The notes beneath the pieces are model-generated. The model worked only from the letters and a program-made list of their open reading frames with translations. It ran no database searches and was not told where the DNA came from. The translations under genes and the position numbers were made by a program. DNA of 64,000 nucleotides from Odiellus spinosus (taxonomy: Eukaryota > Arthropoda > Arachnida > Opiliones > Phalangiidae), in assembly GCA_963920705.1 (NCBI GenBank), contig OY987226.1, positions 24,323,136-24,387,135 on the forward strand, in the 5' to 3' direction. Positions 13,860 to 25,100 of this stretch are shown here, one piece after another; positions within the stretch are counted from its first letter, which is position 1; each line of letters opens with the position of its first letter.

Positions 13860-14090
13860 GAATAATTTTTCTCGCAAGGTCAGGGAATAGTAACAAACAG
13901 AAACAGGTAAATCTTTGTTTTTTTCCCAACCAGTAAAGTGGAGATACGGTTATATTATAGTACAGGGTGATTGTTTTTATTGACGAAAATTGGCGCAAAT
14001 TAGAAAAATGCCAAGGTTTCGTTAGGTGTGGCCATTTCGGGTACCAATATTTGTATATAAGGAGAAAGATGCAATTGTTACAATCACAGT
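13860..14090 (+). promoter_or_regulatory. Promoter of cuticular gene 1
   Basis: Two blocks are shared with genes 2, 3 and 4: a distal one (13885-13912) with GTAACAAACAGAAACAGGTA, and a proximal one (14000-14040) with AAAAATGCCAAGG and GTTAGGTGTGGCCATT. TATATAAG lies at 14054-14061, with a TCACAGTCG initiator-like sequence about 30 bp further on (near 14085). The CCAAGG core resembles a nuclear-receptor half site of the FTZ-F1 type, which is known to act on insect cuticle genes. That link is inference. Confidence 0.65.
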
Positions 14091-14145
14091 CGTCTTCGAT
14101 CTCTTAACTCTCTAACTGTTCGAGAAAGAAACGGAGCCAGCCAAT

Positions 14146-14989
14146 ATGTACAAGGTAATTGATCATTTCTAAGTACTTTTCTCTACGGTTCTTGAAAATT
14201 ATCGAATGTTTTCGGGTTCAGAATGTTCGATAATGTTTAATCCATCTTCGAAGTTTATGATAAAAATGGTTAAGCTCGGTTCAATAATTTCAAATTCTAA
14301 TGTTCGCCACAGATCACCATTTTCGTTGCTTTGGCCGTTTTTGGAGCCGCTAGTGCCGGAGTCGTTGGACCCTACGGCTTAGGCCTTGGTCTAGCCGGAG
14401 TCAGCCCATACGGTCTCGCCGGAGTTGGCCCTTACGGTCTAGCCGGAGTTGGTCCATACGGTATCGCCGGAATTGGGGGCCTCGGCGCCGCTGGATATCT
14501 CGGACACGCTGGAGTTTTGGGACACGCTGGAGTTTTGGGACACGCCGGTGTTGTTGGACCTCTCGGAGCCATCGGAGCTTCCGGAGCCATCGCTTCCAAC
14601 CCAGGTGGTACCATCGCCGCTGCCGTACCAGGAACCAACTGGGGTGAGTTCACTTTGTCGGTGGTCACGTCCGTTGGATTCTTATAGTTATAATACTATT
14701 TAACTCGTTATCAAAATTAGGCGCTAACCAAGTTGGCCCAAAAACCGCCGCTACCGTAGTCGGAGTTCAATCCGTCATTGACGGACCATCAGCCACTCTC
14801 TACGCTTCGACCGGAGCCGTTAAGGGCGCCGCTCAAGCCGGAGCCAACCTCGGTTCCATCGGAGCTCAAGTTGCCCCTCAAGCCGCTGGTGGAAACGTCC
14901 CCGCTTCCGCCGTCGCCGTTCAAAAGGTCCCCATCGGCGTCCATGCCGGTCTCGCTCACGCTGGTGCCCTCGCCCACCATATCTGGTAG
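14146..14989 (+). CDS. Cuticular protein 1, Gly/Ala/Tyr-rich, three exons
   Basis: Exons 14146-14154, 14313-14643 and 14721-14989, with GT-AG introns; 609 coding bases, 202 residues. Exon 1 encodes only Met-Tyr-Lys, and the hydrophobic signal peptide continues in exon 2 (ITIFVALAVFGAASA, likely cleaved before GVVGPYG). Residues ~20-60 are GVGPYGLA-type octads, followed by GHAGVL hexads (three copies), an IASNPGG block and VPGTNWG. Exon 3 supplies QVGPKTAATVVGVQS, an Ala/Gly-rich stretch and a C-terminal IW. This composition and architecture fit low-complexity insect cuticular proteins, secreted by epidermis into the exoskeleton; no chitin-binding RR consensus is present. The exons are GC-rich against AT-rich flanks. 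AATAAA at 15183 is the likely polyadenylation signal. Divisible-by-three length and clean junctions suggest a functional gene. Confidence 0.88.
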
Positions 14990-15194
14990 TGCTTCTACAC
15001 GCCAAGTCATTCTACCCAAGCACTCCGAATTTCTGACGCTCAAACTTTACCGGTGTCTTGGAATCTGTTCATTCCTTTACTATAAGCTTGACTTTCACCT
15101 TTTTCCTTAATTTCATTTCCGGCATCCCACCTTTCGATTTCAGCCAAGGAAGTTTTTGTTTTTATTTTGTACATATTGTATTAATAAAAATTTA

Positions 15195-15863
15195 CTTTCA
15201 CTGAACATAGTTTGTCTTTAAGGTTTTGTTTATTTTTTCAATTCGAGGAGAAGCGGAGTAATAATTTCAATTCAAACTAAAGCTCTAACGCGAAAAATTC
15301 GGGGTTTCTGGGTATTTTAAACATTATAAAAAATGCGCTTATAGAGAGGGAATTTCGGGTTCAACTGTTTTTAGGGTAGAAAATACCCTAAAACTTCAAA
15401 AAATCTTGTTGTCTAGTGATTTACAATTAAAAATAGTTTTTGTCATATAGAAAATCAATTCAATAGCCAATAACGGATCAGGCCAGTCACGTGAGCCTAG
15501 CAAGCTATCAAAAGGATATTTCATTGTAAATAAACCATAACTATCGTTTTTATTCCGATAAAATTATTCTCTTTTACACTCTGAAAATCTCTTTCTGGTT
15601 GATTTGTAGCTAAGCTTATTTTAATATTAATTTTATATGAAATTAAATTGTTGTTTTATAATTATTATTATATACTATAAATATATTGAATGCTATAAAT
15701 ACTAATTATCATGAATTATTAAAAACTATAAATAATAATTATCAAGGCTTGTAATGTTCGGGGACGTTTGTATAGAGCTTAGAATATGATATCCATTACC
15801 TTCTGTTATTCGTATATTTTTAAATTTTTTATTTTCAGATAAATTGTTTGGAACTAAAAAATG
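15195..15863. other. Gene 1 downstream homology, then old repeat fragment
   Basis: 15230-15420 is homologous to sequence downstream of gene 2 (30555-30730), for example ATTCGGGGTTTCTGGGTATT, so the amplified unit extended about 0.4 kb past the gene. 15745-15863 is the left half of an old dispersed repeat (TTACCTTCTGTTATTC) also found at about 35220 and 62560. Its other half resumes at 19674, after the transposon. No gene seen. Confidence 0.55.
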
Positions 15864-16487
15864 AAAGAACAACAGCAACTCCCCATAAGAGTCTGGGTCC
15901 ACGTAATGTTAAAAATTTTCGTCTCTTTTATGATAAATTCGTATTATATTATTAAAATAGGGTAGTTGGGGGATAATTTAAAGCTAAAATTCGAGCTCAC
16001 AACTGTAAATTTTGGGAATTACAACGAATGGAAGGTTTCTTCCATAATGTAAAGAATAGGAAGAATCTATGACTTCCGTGCCGGATATGAAAGCCTTCCC
16101 CCACACGAAAATCTTGAACGGTTATTATTTTAGATTCATAATTATGTTAGGAAAATATTAGGAAAGAATTATTTTGTAACTGCCACGGGTATAGTGCTGG
16201 CGGCAAAATGAAATTCGTATATTTTTGGTCTACTATGCCTCGAAATCCTCGAAAACGCCTGTAGAAGTGTTCCACTTGTCAAGCATTCATGCAGTAGGCT
16301 TTTGCTAGCTTTACAGGGGCCGTGCAAAGACTATATAGCTTACTTGAATAGTCTTTGGTGTATAAGAAACTCGAAAAATAAATAGAGAAATCATACCAAT
16401 TAGAAGATACTGGAGTAGTATCTTTAATTTTTATTTCATATTAAACAAAACACACTTGTATAAAACGGACAAATTATTCATTTAACG

Positions 16488-18677
16488 CTAAGGTTTTCTA
16501 CGTTCAAGCTCAGTGGCATCTTCACACACTACACGCAATTTTGACTGGTACCAACTGCCTCGATCTTCATGGCGACGATAACCAAGATACCAGATTACGC
16601 TGCTAACGTGAACACAAGTACCTATCGTCAAACTACCACCTTTGCAATTGCAATACCAGCCTTTAATGGCATTTGCACCTGTCCCGTTCGGTACATAACG
16701 AATTAGAGCTTGGTGAACAGCTGAGGTGGAAAATTGGCCAGACACGCGTATACGAATTAAGTCATGTTCAACTTTGGACACTTCGACGCTGAAACAGCCG
16801 GATTTCTCTATAGTCAACGCCACATAAGATTCAGCGCGTTTCGTTTTAAAGTCGCTCATTACCACCTCACGTACATCACTTTAACGAAGTACAGGGAAGT
16901 CTTGAAATTCACTATCCTCAATTCGTTGCCATTTAGACGGTTTGCGAAGCAGATTATCGCGCTCAACTACTTCCTTAAGAGGATTTTCTTTCGTAGAGAC
17001 TGCCAGCATTTTTTCGACGGAGTCTTCCCAGGAACCTTTAAGATGTAACTCCGGGTGGTAGGCGTTCAACAGCGCAGCAGCAATTTGAAGAAGTTCCGGA
17101 ACTAATGGTAACATATGCACAGGTATACGGTTTTGAAAAAAACGATACACCGTCTGCAAATGCCCATTCCTAACTTCAACCGGCCACCTGAGGTACGTTA
17201 CTTGTCGGGAACGATTAACTTCTTGCGTGTTTACTTGCTTCTCGCCTTTAGACAAGAACGAAGGCATTTGTAAATCCACACCCAGTTCAGTCAGTACGCT
17301 GTTGGAGTCTCGAAAACCGCGGTCTGCCAGTACAACGTCACCAACTTGAAAGAAAGACTGGAGTTCTTCTCTCTTTTTGATAGAATGGTTTAAAATGCGC
17401 GCGTCGTTATTGCGGCCATTAGCAAAGTAGGGTCCGATTATATCTATTATGTAACCCGTAGTTGTTACCATTAACATTGGCTTGAGGATATGCTGGCCTT
17501 TGTGCACACAGAAGGATTTGTGAAGAACGGTATAGTCCTTGGATCTTCCAACCTTGATATAGGTGCCATCTACAATGGTAATAAGACAATTAGGCTTGTT
17601 GTTAGCAAAGAGTTTTACTGCTGCTCCAGATTGATCGTTTGTTATCAGATTGTCACGTGATAAGTGTTGCAGGCCAAAATGATGTGGCACGAAATGCTCC
17701 GATAAAGCCATAATAACCGCTTTTACCGTGTTTGATACCGATCTTTCAGTTAAATGAAATAAAGTTGATAACACCTTATTGGAGATACCCAATCGTAATT
17801 TCACCAATAATACTGCTAGAGCTGTCTTCGACGAACAGCATCTGATGGTACGAATAATGTCCTCAATAGTCGAATGCAACTCTAGCAACTCGTGCAGGGA
17901 CAATGAAGTTAATACTTTACAGTCTTCATCACTTTGTATGAAGTTGTCAAAGCTCGGCGTCCGTAGGTCGTTAACATATTTCCTGAGGTCCTGTAATAGT
18001 TGCTCAATGTCCGTGGCAGTCATAATGGTTGATCTAGCGGAAACCTGAATTCCAGCAATTATTTCGGTGAGAAGCTCTCCGTTAACGAGATGCGTGGAGC
18101 ACATTCGGTTGTCCCGATGAATAAATATGGCTCTTTCCACAAATATACTTGTTCTCACTTCGGCTTTTACCCTGGTTCGTGTACTAACACCGCAAATGAA
18201 GCAAGTCTTTGACAGGGGCCGAACACAACTGTGCTTTATGGCAATAGTGTTTGATGACGTACGCTTTGGTGGTAATTGCGACGTTGATGGCTGAGGTATT
18301 GGTGACGGTGATGGATTAGATACTGTGGACTTTGTTGGTTCAGGTACTGTGGACGTTGATGGCTCAGGTACTGTTGACGTTGATGGATTAGATACTTGCG
18401 TCATTTGTCTTCGTTTTTGTGGTGAAGACGATGACGTTGAAGAGCCATGATCACTACTGAAGGACGATTTGCTAGCATTTAAGAACGTTTGAAACTTTCG
18501 TGACAGACCCGAGCACTTTAAACAAATCTTCGTTGTTTTGCTATTAATTACAAGTGGTAATAACCCTTTACTAAAACGAAGAAAACGAGCAAAGCCAGCC
18601 TTTACGTGAGTGCCTATACCTCTACTTGTACTATTGGTAACTTTCCGATTGCACGCGTAACATGTATTTGGAGCCAT
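16488..18677 (-). CDS. DDE transposase with C-terminal SWIM zinc finger, one in-frame stop
   Basis: Starting at MAPNTCYACN (18677; an upstream Met at 18737 is also open), the frame runs about 598 residues to a TAA at 16881-16883. The same frame then continues from 16880 to 16488. The N-terminus has CxxC pairs (CYAC, CLKC) followed by a Ser/Pro/Thr-rich linker and another CxxC (CFIC). The RNase H-like core shows D370 (ITIVDGTYIKV), D452 (VLADRGF) and E501 (LRWPVE), a DDE_Tnp_4 arrangement. Past the stop comes a SWIM-type finger, WYCNCKGG and GTCVHVSSVIWYLGY. Related transposases carry both parts in one chain, so the single nonsense codon most likely divides a once-continuous protein of ~730 residues. 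Probably inactive, though most of the frame is open, suggesting a young insertion. Confidence 0.8.
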
Positions 18678-18827
18678 CTCCAAATTCCAAGTGACTCTCA
18701 CATTGATGTTATTGATAAGGAAAGTTCTTAAGATCATGGTTCAAACCGGATATTACAATTTTTTTAATGTTTATAAAAGCAGGTTTAATTATTTTTCGCC
18801 AACCTGGCTGGCAAAAAATATTAAAGA

Positions 18828-19033
18828 CGAACGGGACAGGTGCAAATGCCATTAAAGGCTGGTATTGCAATTGCAAAGGTGGTAGTTTGACGATAGGTAC
18901 TTGTGTTCACGTTAGCAGCGTAATCTGGTATCTTGGTTATCGTCGCCATGAAGATCGAGGCAGTTGGTACCAGTCAAAATTGCGTGTAGTGTGTGAAGAT
19001 GCCACTGAGCTTGAACTACCAGGCATACGTTAA
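18828..19033 (+). pseudogene. Inverted-arm copy of the SWIM finger end
   Basis: Within the right inverted repeat, in + orientation: a fragment from NGTGANAIKGWYCNCKG to ATELELPGIR and stop. It has 18 bases absent from the left-arm copy, which ends ATELERRKP. A related element at 25281 ends LDDLPNIV, so the LPGI ending here is probably the ancestral C-terminus, and the working left-arm copy lost the 18 bases. It is not an independent gene. Confidence 0.8.
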
Positions 19034-19673
19034 ACGTAGAAAACCTTAGCGTTAAATGAATAATTTGTCCGTTTTATACAAGTGTGTTTTGTTTAATATG
19101 AAATAAAAATTAAAGATACTACTCCAGTATCTTCTAATTGGTATGATTTCTCTATTTATTTTTCGAGTTTCTTATACACCAAAGACTATTCAAGTAAGCT
19201 ATATAGTCTTTGCACGGCCCCTGTAAAGCTAGCAAAAGCCTACTGCATGAATGCTTGACAAGTGGAACACTTCTACAGGCGTTTTCGAGGATTTCGAGGC
19301 ATAGTAGACCAAAAATATACGAATTTCATTTTGCCGCCAGCACTATACCCGTGGCAGTTACAAAATAATTCTTTCCTAATATTTTCCTAACATAATTATG
19401 AATCTAAAATAATAACCGTTCAAGATTTTCGTGTGGGGGAAGGCTTTCATATCCGGCACGGAAGTCATAGATTCTTCCTATTCTTTACATTATGGAAGAA
19501 ATCTTCCATTCGTTGTAATTCCCAAAATTTACAGTTGTGAGCTCGAATTTTAGCTTTAAATTATCCCCCAACTACCCTATTTTAATAATATAATACGAAT
19601 TTATCATAAAAGAGACGAAAATTTTTAACATTACGTGGACCCAGACTCTTATGGGGAGTTGCTGTTGTTCTTT

Positions 19674-20649
19674 GTATATTCGTGTAATTGTTAAATGTGT
19701 AAGGTTTTTATCCGAAGATAAGCGTTTGGCTACGAACAAATTACTTTAGTTCAAACGTCTAGCGATGGATAAGAAAATTCACGTTTCCAGAATCAGTCTA
19801 AAATATAAGAAAAATATTTCAAATTGACTTTTAATTTAAAGGATATCATCATCTTTTTATTCACTATTTTTCACGAAAATATTTTTTTGTATCCGAACGT
19901 ATAACGCGGATAATACTCTAAGATAAGGCCATTTTTGGATAAAAACGGATATGGATTTTACATTTCCTTCGATTAAGTTAACTCGAAGGAAAAATAGTTT
20001 ATTTTTAATCAAACAAATAAAATACGTAATAATTTAGTAGATTTTACCCAATTAATAAAAATTATTCGAATTCCGAGCTCTACGTTTGAATGAAGATGCG
20101 TAATCGTTTTCGTTCTTAAATAGGTTTTAATAATTCTTAATAATATACTGTATTGAAGATCTGCCTTTTATAATTCAAGAGTATTGCACCAGCTATAGAA
20201 AGGTATTTTAAATGATAAAATATGGTATTGGCGACGCAAATTTATGAATTATACGTAGTGGGTTACTTTAAATTCATTGCACAAACGTTACGATTCAAAT
20301 TGTTATTTTTATTTTTGCATATTTTCTATACACATTTCGTTTCTTTTATATAGATATTCACTCACGGATACATTTCTGTAAAGATTTCAGGCGTTTAGAT
20401 AAAAACTGATTTATGAACTCTTTGTAAGTTCACTAATATTTACCCTACTGTTATCCAGGTTGGGAGGGTATCCTACCGTCTCTACATTGCACTTGAGCAG
20501 TTGACTCTGAAAAATTCATTTCAATATGATCATAATTAGAAAGGGATTTTAGGAAAAGTGTGCCACCGAGAGATAGGATACTTGGCCGTTTTGCGTACAG
20601 TACATGGATCCCAGACCAAAAGTCCACAGACAATAGTATGTATTGGACC
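19674..20649. other. Second half of old dispersed repeat; no gene
   Basis: 19674-19960 resembles 35340-35580 (TTTATCCGAAGATAA, a diverged form of AGAATTCACATTCTTAGAATT, and a CGGATAAT block), continuing the repeat interrupted at 15863. The rest, to 20649, is AT-rich sequence without a supported gene. Confidence 0.5.
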
Positions 20650-21240
20650 AAAATCTCAAAATATATAGGATATTTTAAGTCCAAAAAATATCAATTTATA
20701 GGATATTTATAGACACAAATGATCAATATAGAGGATATTTATAAATCCAAATTGATTATTTTATAGGATATTCATAGTTCCAAAAGGATCAATGTATAGG
20801 ATATTTATGGGTCCAACAAATATCAATTTATATGATATTTTTAGGTCCAACAATTTTCAATTTATATGATATTTTTAGGTCCAACAATTTTCAATTTATT
20901 GGATATTTGTAGATCCAAATGATCAATTTTCAATTTATTGGATATTTGTAGATTCAAATGATCAATTTTCAATTTATTGGATATTTGTAGATCCAAATGA
21001 TCAATTTATAGCATATTTATAGATCCAAATGATCAATTTATAGCATATTTATAGATCCAAATGATCAATTTATAGGATATTTATAGTCCTAAAATTATCA
21101 ATATATAGGGTATTTATAGGTCCAGCAGTCATGAATTTATAGGATATTTATTGGTACAAAAATTATCAATTTATAGGATATAGGTCCAAGATGATCAGTT
21201 TAAAGGATATTTATAGATCCAAAGTTATGTTATATAAAGC
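20650..21240. repeat. ~32-bp minisatellite, inverted relative of 12228-12960
   Basis: Units of roughly 30-34 bp such as ATTTATAGGATATTTATAGA plus TCCAAATGATCA. The reverse complement of the 12228-12510 units (ATATTTATAGTTCCAAAAAG, AATAGAATATTTATAG) matches these. The two arrays are therefore one family in opposite orientation on either side of cuticular gene 1 and its neighbouring transposon. Confidence 0.88.
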
Positions 21241-22141
21241 TTTACATGCCCGCGCTCGAAACGCTTACTAGTGGCGAAAAAAAAACGTTCGCTTGGTTAG
21301 GCGCGCGTAGTGCCCCATGCAGGTTTTTCCCCTGCCATTTTCACCAGGCGAAAGTTCGCCCTATGCCGCTATAGCGCCCAAGTAATGGGTAAATGGTGCA
21401 TTGTAAGCATGGTTAAAGATAAATTATAAAATGAAAAAACGGTACAATTAACAGATATGTTACGGTTAATCATAAATTGTATCAAAATTAAGCCGCTCTT
21501 CTTTTTGGCCCATTCATGGTTCGTACAAAATTTGGAAATTAATTTCCCTGACCTTTCTATGTTTTTCCTGACCATTTCTAAATAATTTCCCGGACTAATT
21601 TTCATCTTCTTTTCATGAATTTTTTACTGTAGGCGAGTTCTTACAATTCCTACTTTTTATGTGAAGTAGTTATCATTCAGAGTCGATAGGTTTTCCAGGT
21701 CGTGTGCGAACCCTGGCATTCGAGAATGTGAATCCATAGAAAATAAATGTAAAAGGAATGTAAGCTTAAGCCTTGTCTGTACAATGAACAATGAACGTGG
21801 GAAGATATGGGGCCAACTTATAATTCTGCTTCCGGCTGTCTCTTATTGGCTCTTTAAAATATCGTCTGCTCGATGGATAGAAATGAATAATGGTTGAATT
21901 ATTCTTTTGTTTTTGAAACGGGTTCAACGAAAGTAGTTCCTTTTTGAGTATAATCATTTAAAATAAATATTTTCTTATTTTGAACAACTTCTAGAGTTGC
22001 CTCCGAGATATTTTAAATAATACGTAGAGTAAAACATTTGAAATTTTTAAAATTATAGAAAGTCCTCAACATAAATCCCAAGATCGCCGACACCGAATAA
22101 AAAATTTGTAGTCTGGTGGACGGGAAATAAGACGCACCCTA
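21241..22141. other. No gene seen
   Basis: 21241-21380 is more GC-rich and contains GGCGAAAGTTCGCC-like inverted motifs (ACGTTCGC, GAAAGTTCGCC). Open frames at 21369-21605 and 21766-21957 on the - strand have no supporting context. Nothing is recognised. Confidence 0.5.
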
Positions 22142-25100
22142 TCAGAGATGGGGCTTATTTCCGGAAGTAGGATTAAACAGTTTTCGGGCCAGTTCAAGGC
22201 TGGAATAAGTTTCAAATAAGCTTCTATTTAAGTTACATTTATTTTCTATGGTGATTCTTACCCTTTCTTGGCTTCCATCGAGCGTTTGACAAATAGCGGT
22301 TACACTTTTGGGATCTACTCCAGGTGCTACTTTGCTTCTGCATTGGTTCATCATGATGGGAATAATCTGAGAAAAGTTAATGGTAACGCCCTGTCAATTA
22401 TTGAAGCAAAAACCCTAGGCAAAACCTTCGAACCTACCTTTTTAACGTACGTCGTATCGTTAGCGTATAGGCAATTGGCCGCGGCCACTTGGTCCGCATG
22501 AGTACTTTTAGTAGCTATAATATATTAATTAATGTAAACTTTTCTGATATTGAAAACTATAGTCGAGTCTTTTAACCGACCGTGTTTTCTAAAATAAGGG
22601 GGAGTTAGCGTAATGGGATTGTTGTTTTGTTATCATAATATTCATTAGCCCAAGGGTTCATAGAACTATTTCCGTATTTATAGGTGATTTTGTATTAAGT
22701 TTTTTGAAGTTAATTTAGAAAATCGTAAAATCGCCAAGAGGTTTAAAGAATAAGATATTTTGATTCAATGTGTTAAGGCAATTCGTTCTTTATCTCGTGA
22801 TAACATAATTTTAAGAGCCCTTGATAAACGATACCAAACTGAATATATTTTACCGTTTGATAAGGTGGTGCAATGCAAAAACGAAAGTCGGCACAAAATA
22901 AGGTATGTTTTTAGTTAGCCGTTTATCTTTTGGACAAACGCTCGAAGATGGAGTTAAAAATATTCTATAATCGAAAATGATTATCTTTTTAACGCATAAT
23001 GGGGTATGATTATTATATCATAACGATGCCGTTTTTTAATTTTTGCACCACCTAATCTAATGGTAAAAGAACAACCCAAACTGCCCATAGGAATTTGGGT
23101 AACGTAATGTTAAATTTTTTTGTTTCGCCACTGGTAAAATTTTATTGTGATAGTAAACTAGGGTTGTGTCCTCACCTTTCTACCACAAAAATAATCATTT
23201 AACCATTATAGTCTGCGAATACAAATCAATTGACGTTTAGCTCGATAATGTTAAAGATAGGCCACATCGTTGGATTCGACAATGGAGTAGACTGTCTTCC
23301 CCCACCTGAAATCAGTTGAAATTTTGAATATTAGTAGACACACGATAGATAAAGATTCTGGGAAAATATCGTTTTGTAACTGCCATGGGATTTTTCTCAG
23401 CAACGATTTATATTAACCAGAATTTTGACATAATTTGAGGTGCGGAAGCCCAAAATGCCTGTAAAAGTGTTCAACCTGCTGAATAAACAAAGTTTTGCAG
23501 CAAAGCAAATTCAAGGAGCGAGGCACAGACTATACAGCTAACTCGTATAGTCTTTGTGTTCTGAAAAAACAAAGAGAAATAACACCGCAAAAGTATACTG
23601 TAGTGGTTTACACATTATTAGTAATTCGACGAAAAATAACAATTTTAGTGGCATTATATTTCAAACAATGTGGAAAAATACCTAATTCGTGTTCGCGTAG
23701 GGAGTCAGTTCTCAGCCTCAGCCACGCATCAGCAGTGGCGGCGCCAGGATTTTTTAACGTGTAGGCTAGAGCAAGTTGGGGCCCTTTCACGAAAAACGTG
23801 CCCCTCCCCCCCCCCCCCGGTTGGGATGAAACATTAAACTAAATAATGTTGATCTTAAGTCTATTAATTATTGGGAATGTTAAACAAAAAAATTATTTCC
23901 AAAAAATCATTTGATGGCACTGAACTATCACTTCTAATGTTTCTTAATTCTCCTAGCCTTTCATCGACATCGTTAGTATTTAAAGGGTCTGATTCGTCCG
24001 AGCAATTATTGGGTCGTTTAAAGAAGTTTTCTATTGAGCTTCTTTGCTTTTCACACTTTAATTGCTAATCTTTACTTTTTTGACGCTTTTGGGCCCCAGA
24101 CAGATGCTATTTACGGTACATTTTCTGAATTAAGAATGAGTTGATTCTTTGAAGAACAGGCCACACACGTAACACGTCTAGAAAAACGAACGCAAAGCGC
24201 GAAATATTTCAGTTTTACCGTTAACGGTTTAGTTGTGAAAAAATTTACTTCAACGTTACTTTCGTTTGGGATAACTGCAAATGTTGAGCATTGGGGTTCT
24301 GAGTTTCTGACCCTGAATTCGAAGTGATAGCTCAAGCCTAATGTATTATAGATATTGTCACTCTTTTGGACATCTGGAATAGGGAAGGAGTGGGTTTGAA
24401 AGAAGCTATGCCACTGATTCTAGGGGGCCTGTTAACCTTTTATATATCGGGCTGTTTGAAGATAGTTCTATTCTTAGTTTTATTGTGCCTTTCAGTTATG
24501 TTTTTTAGTTAAATTGGGAATAGAATCACGAAAGAAAGAGAGCCGCTAAGAAATTTTAAAAGCGAGGGCAAAGCAATAAAACTCCTCATGCTTCCGACAT
24601 TTGGCGCACTTGAAATATTTTCTTTTCTCGTAGCAAACGGATTCCCTGTGGCTACCCTTCTCTGGTCTTTACTGAAGAACCCAGAACTATCTAGTCATTA
24701 GTGTGGCCATGCGACTTTCGAACCCTATTCTTTACAATAGAATTTTGAAGGTTCTATATATTATTTTTCTTAGCTATGTTTAGCAACAGTTTAAAGGGTA
24801 ACGGACATAAACAATAACCTTTATCAAAACTGGTTTAAAAATCAAGTATAAAACTCCCAAAAAGATTAATCTAATTCCTTTTTACACTTACTAAAATGTA
24901 TATTAATTTCATGCTCATTTTTGCCAATCTGTTAGTTTAGGGCGCGCTTTCAAGAAATTCGGGGCCCTTTTTCTCCAATTATGGGGCCCCTGTCATATTT
25001 TCAAGTAGGCTACAGCCTACTTAGCCTGAGTGTGGCGCCGCCACTGCGCATCAGGCTTTGATTCGATACATTCCTAATGGTATCGGGATTGATTCAGTTA

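Larger units (their letters stand above)
15864..19673 (-). mobile_element. PIF-Harbinger/ISL2EU-like transposon with ~830-bp TIRs
   Basis: A 3.8-kb element bounded by AAAGAACAACAGCAACTCCC and its reverse complement. The left inverted repeat spans 15864-16690 and the right one 18828-19673, nearly identical over their length apart from an 18-bp difference. The arms include the 3' end of the coding region, so the right arm carries a backwards copy of the SWIM zinc-finger end. The transposase lies between the arms on the - strand. The superfamily assignment rests on the DDE_Tnp_4-type core. The target-site duplication is not clear to me. The element interrupts an older repeat whose halves flank it. 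Confidence 0.85.

Noticed and set aside
14331-14687. Continuous frame reading from exon 2 into intron 2 of cuticular gene 1 (and short equivalents in genes 2-4)
   Set aside because: Intron 2 has consensus splice sites, and exon 3 homology continues in phase; the read-through tail is not conserved and stops at once in the paralogues.
14432-15043. Proline-, aspartate- or arginine-rich frames overlapping the cuticular exons on either strand (also near 30046, 36510, 56448, 39977)
   Set aside because: Shadow frames of GC-rich repetitive codons; they follow the real gene's repeats and lack their own signals.
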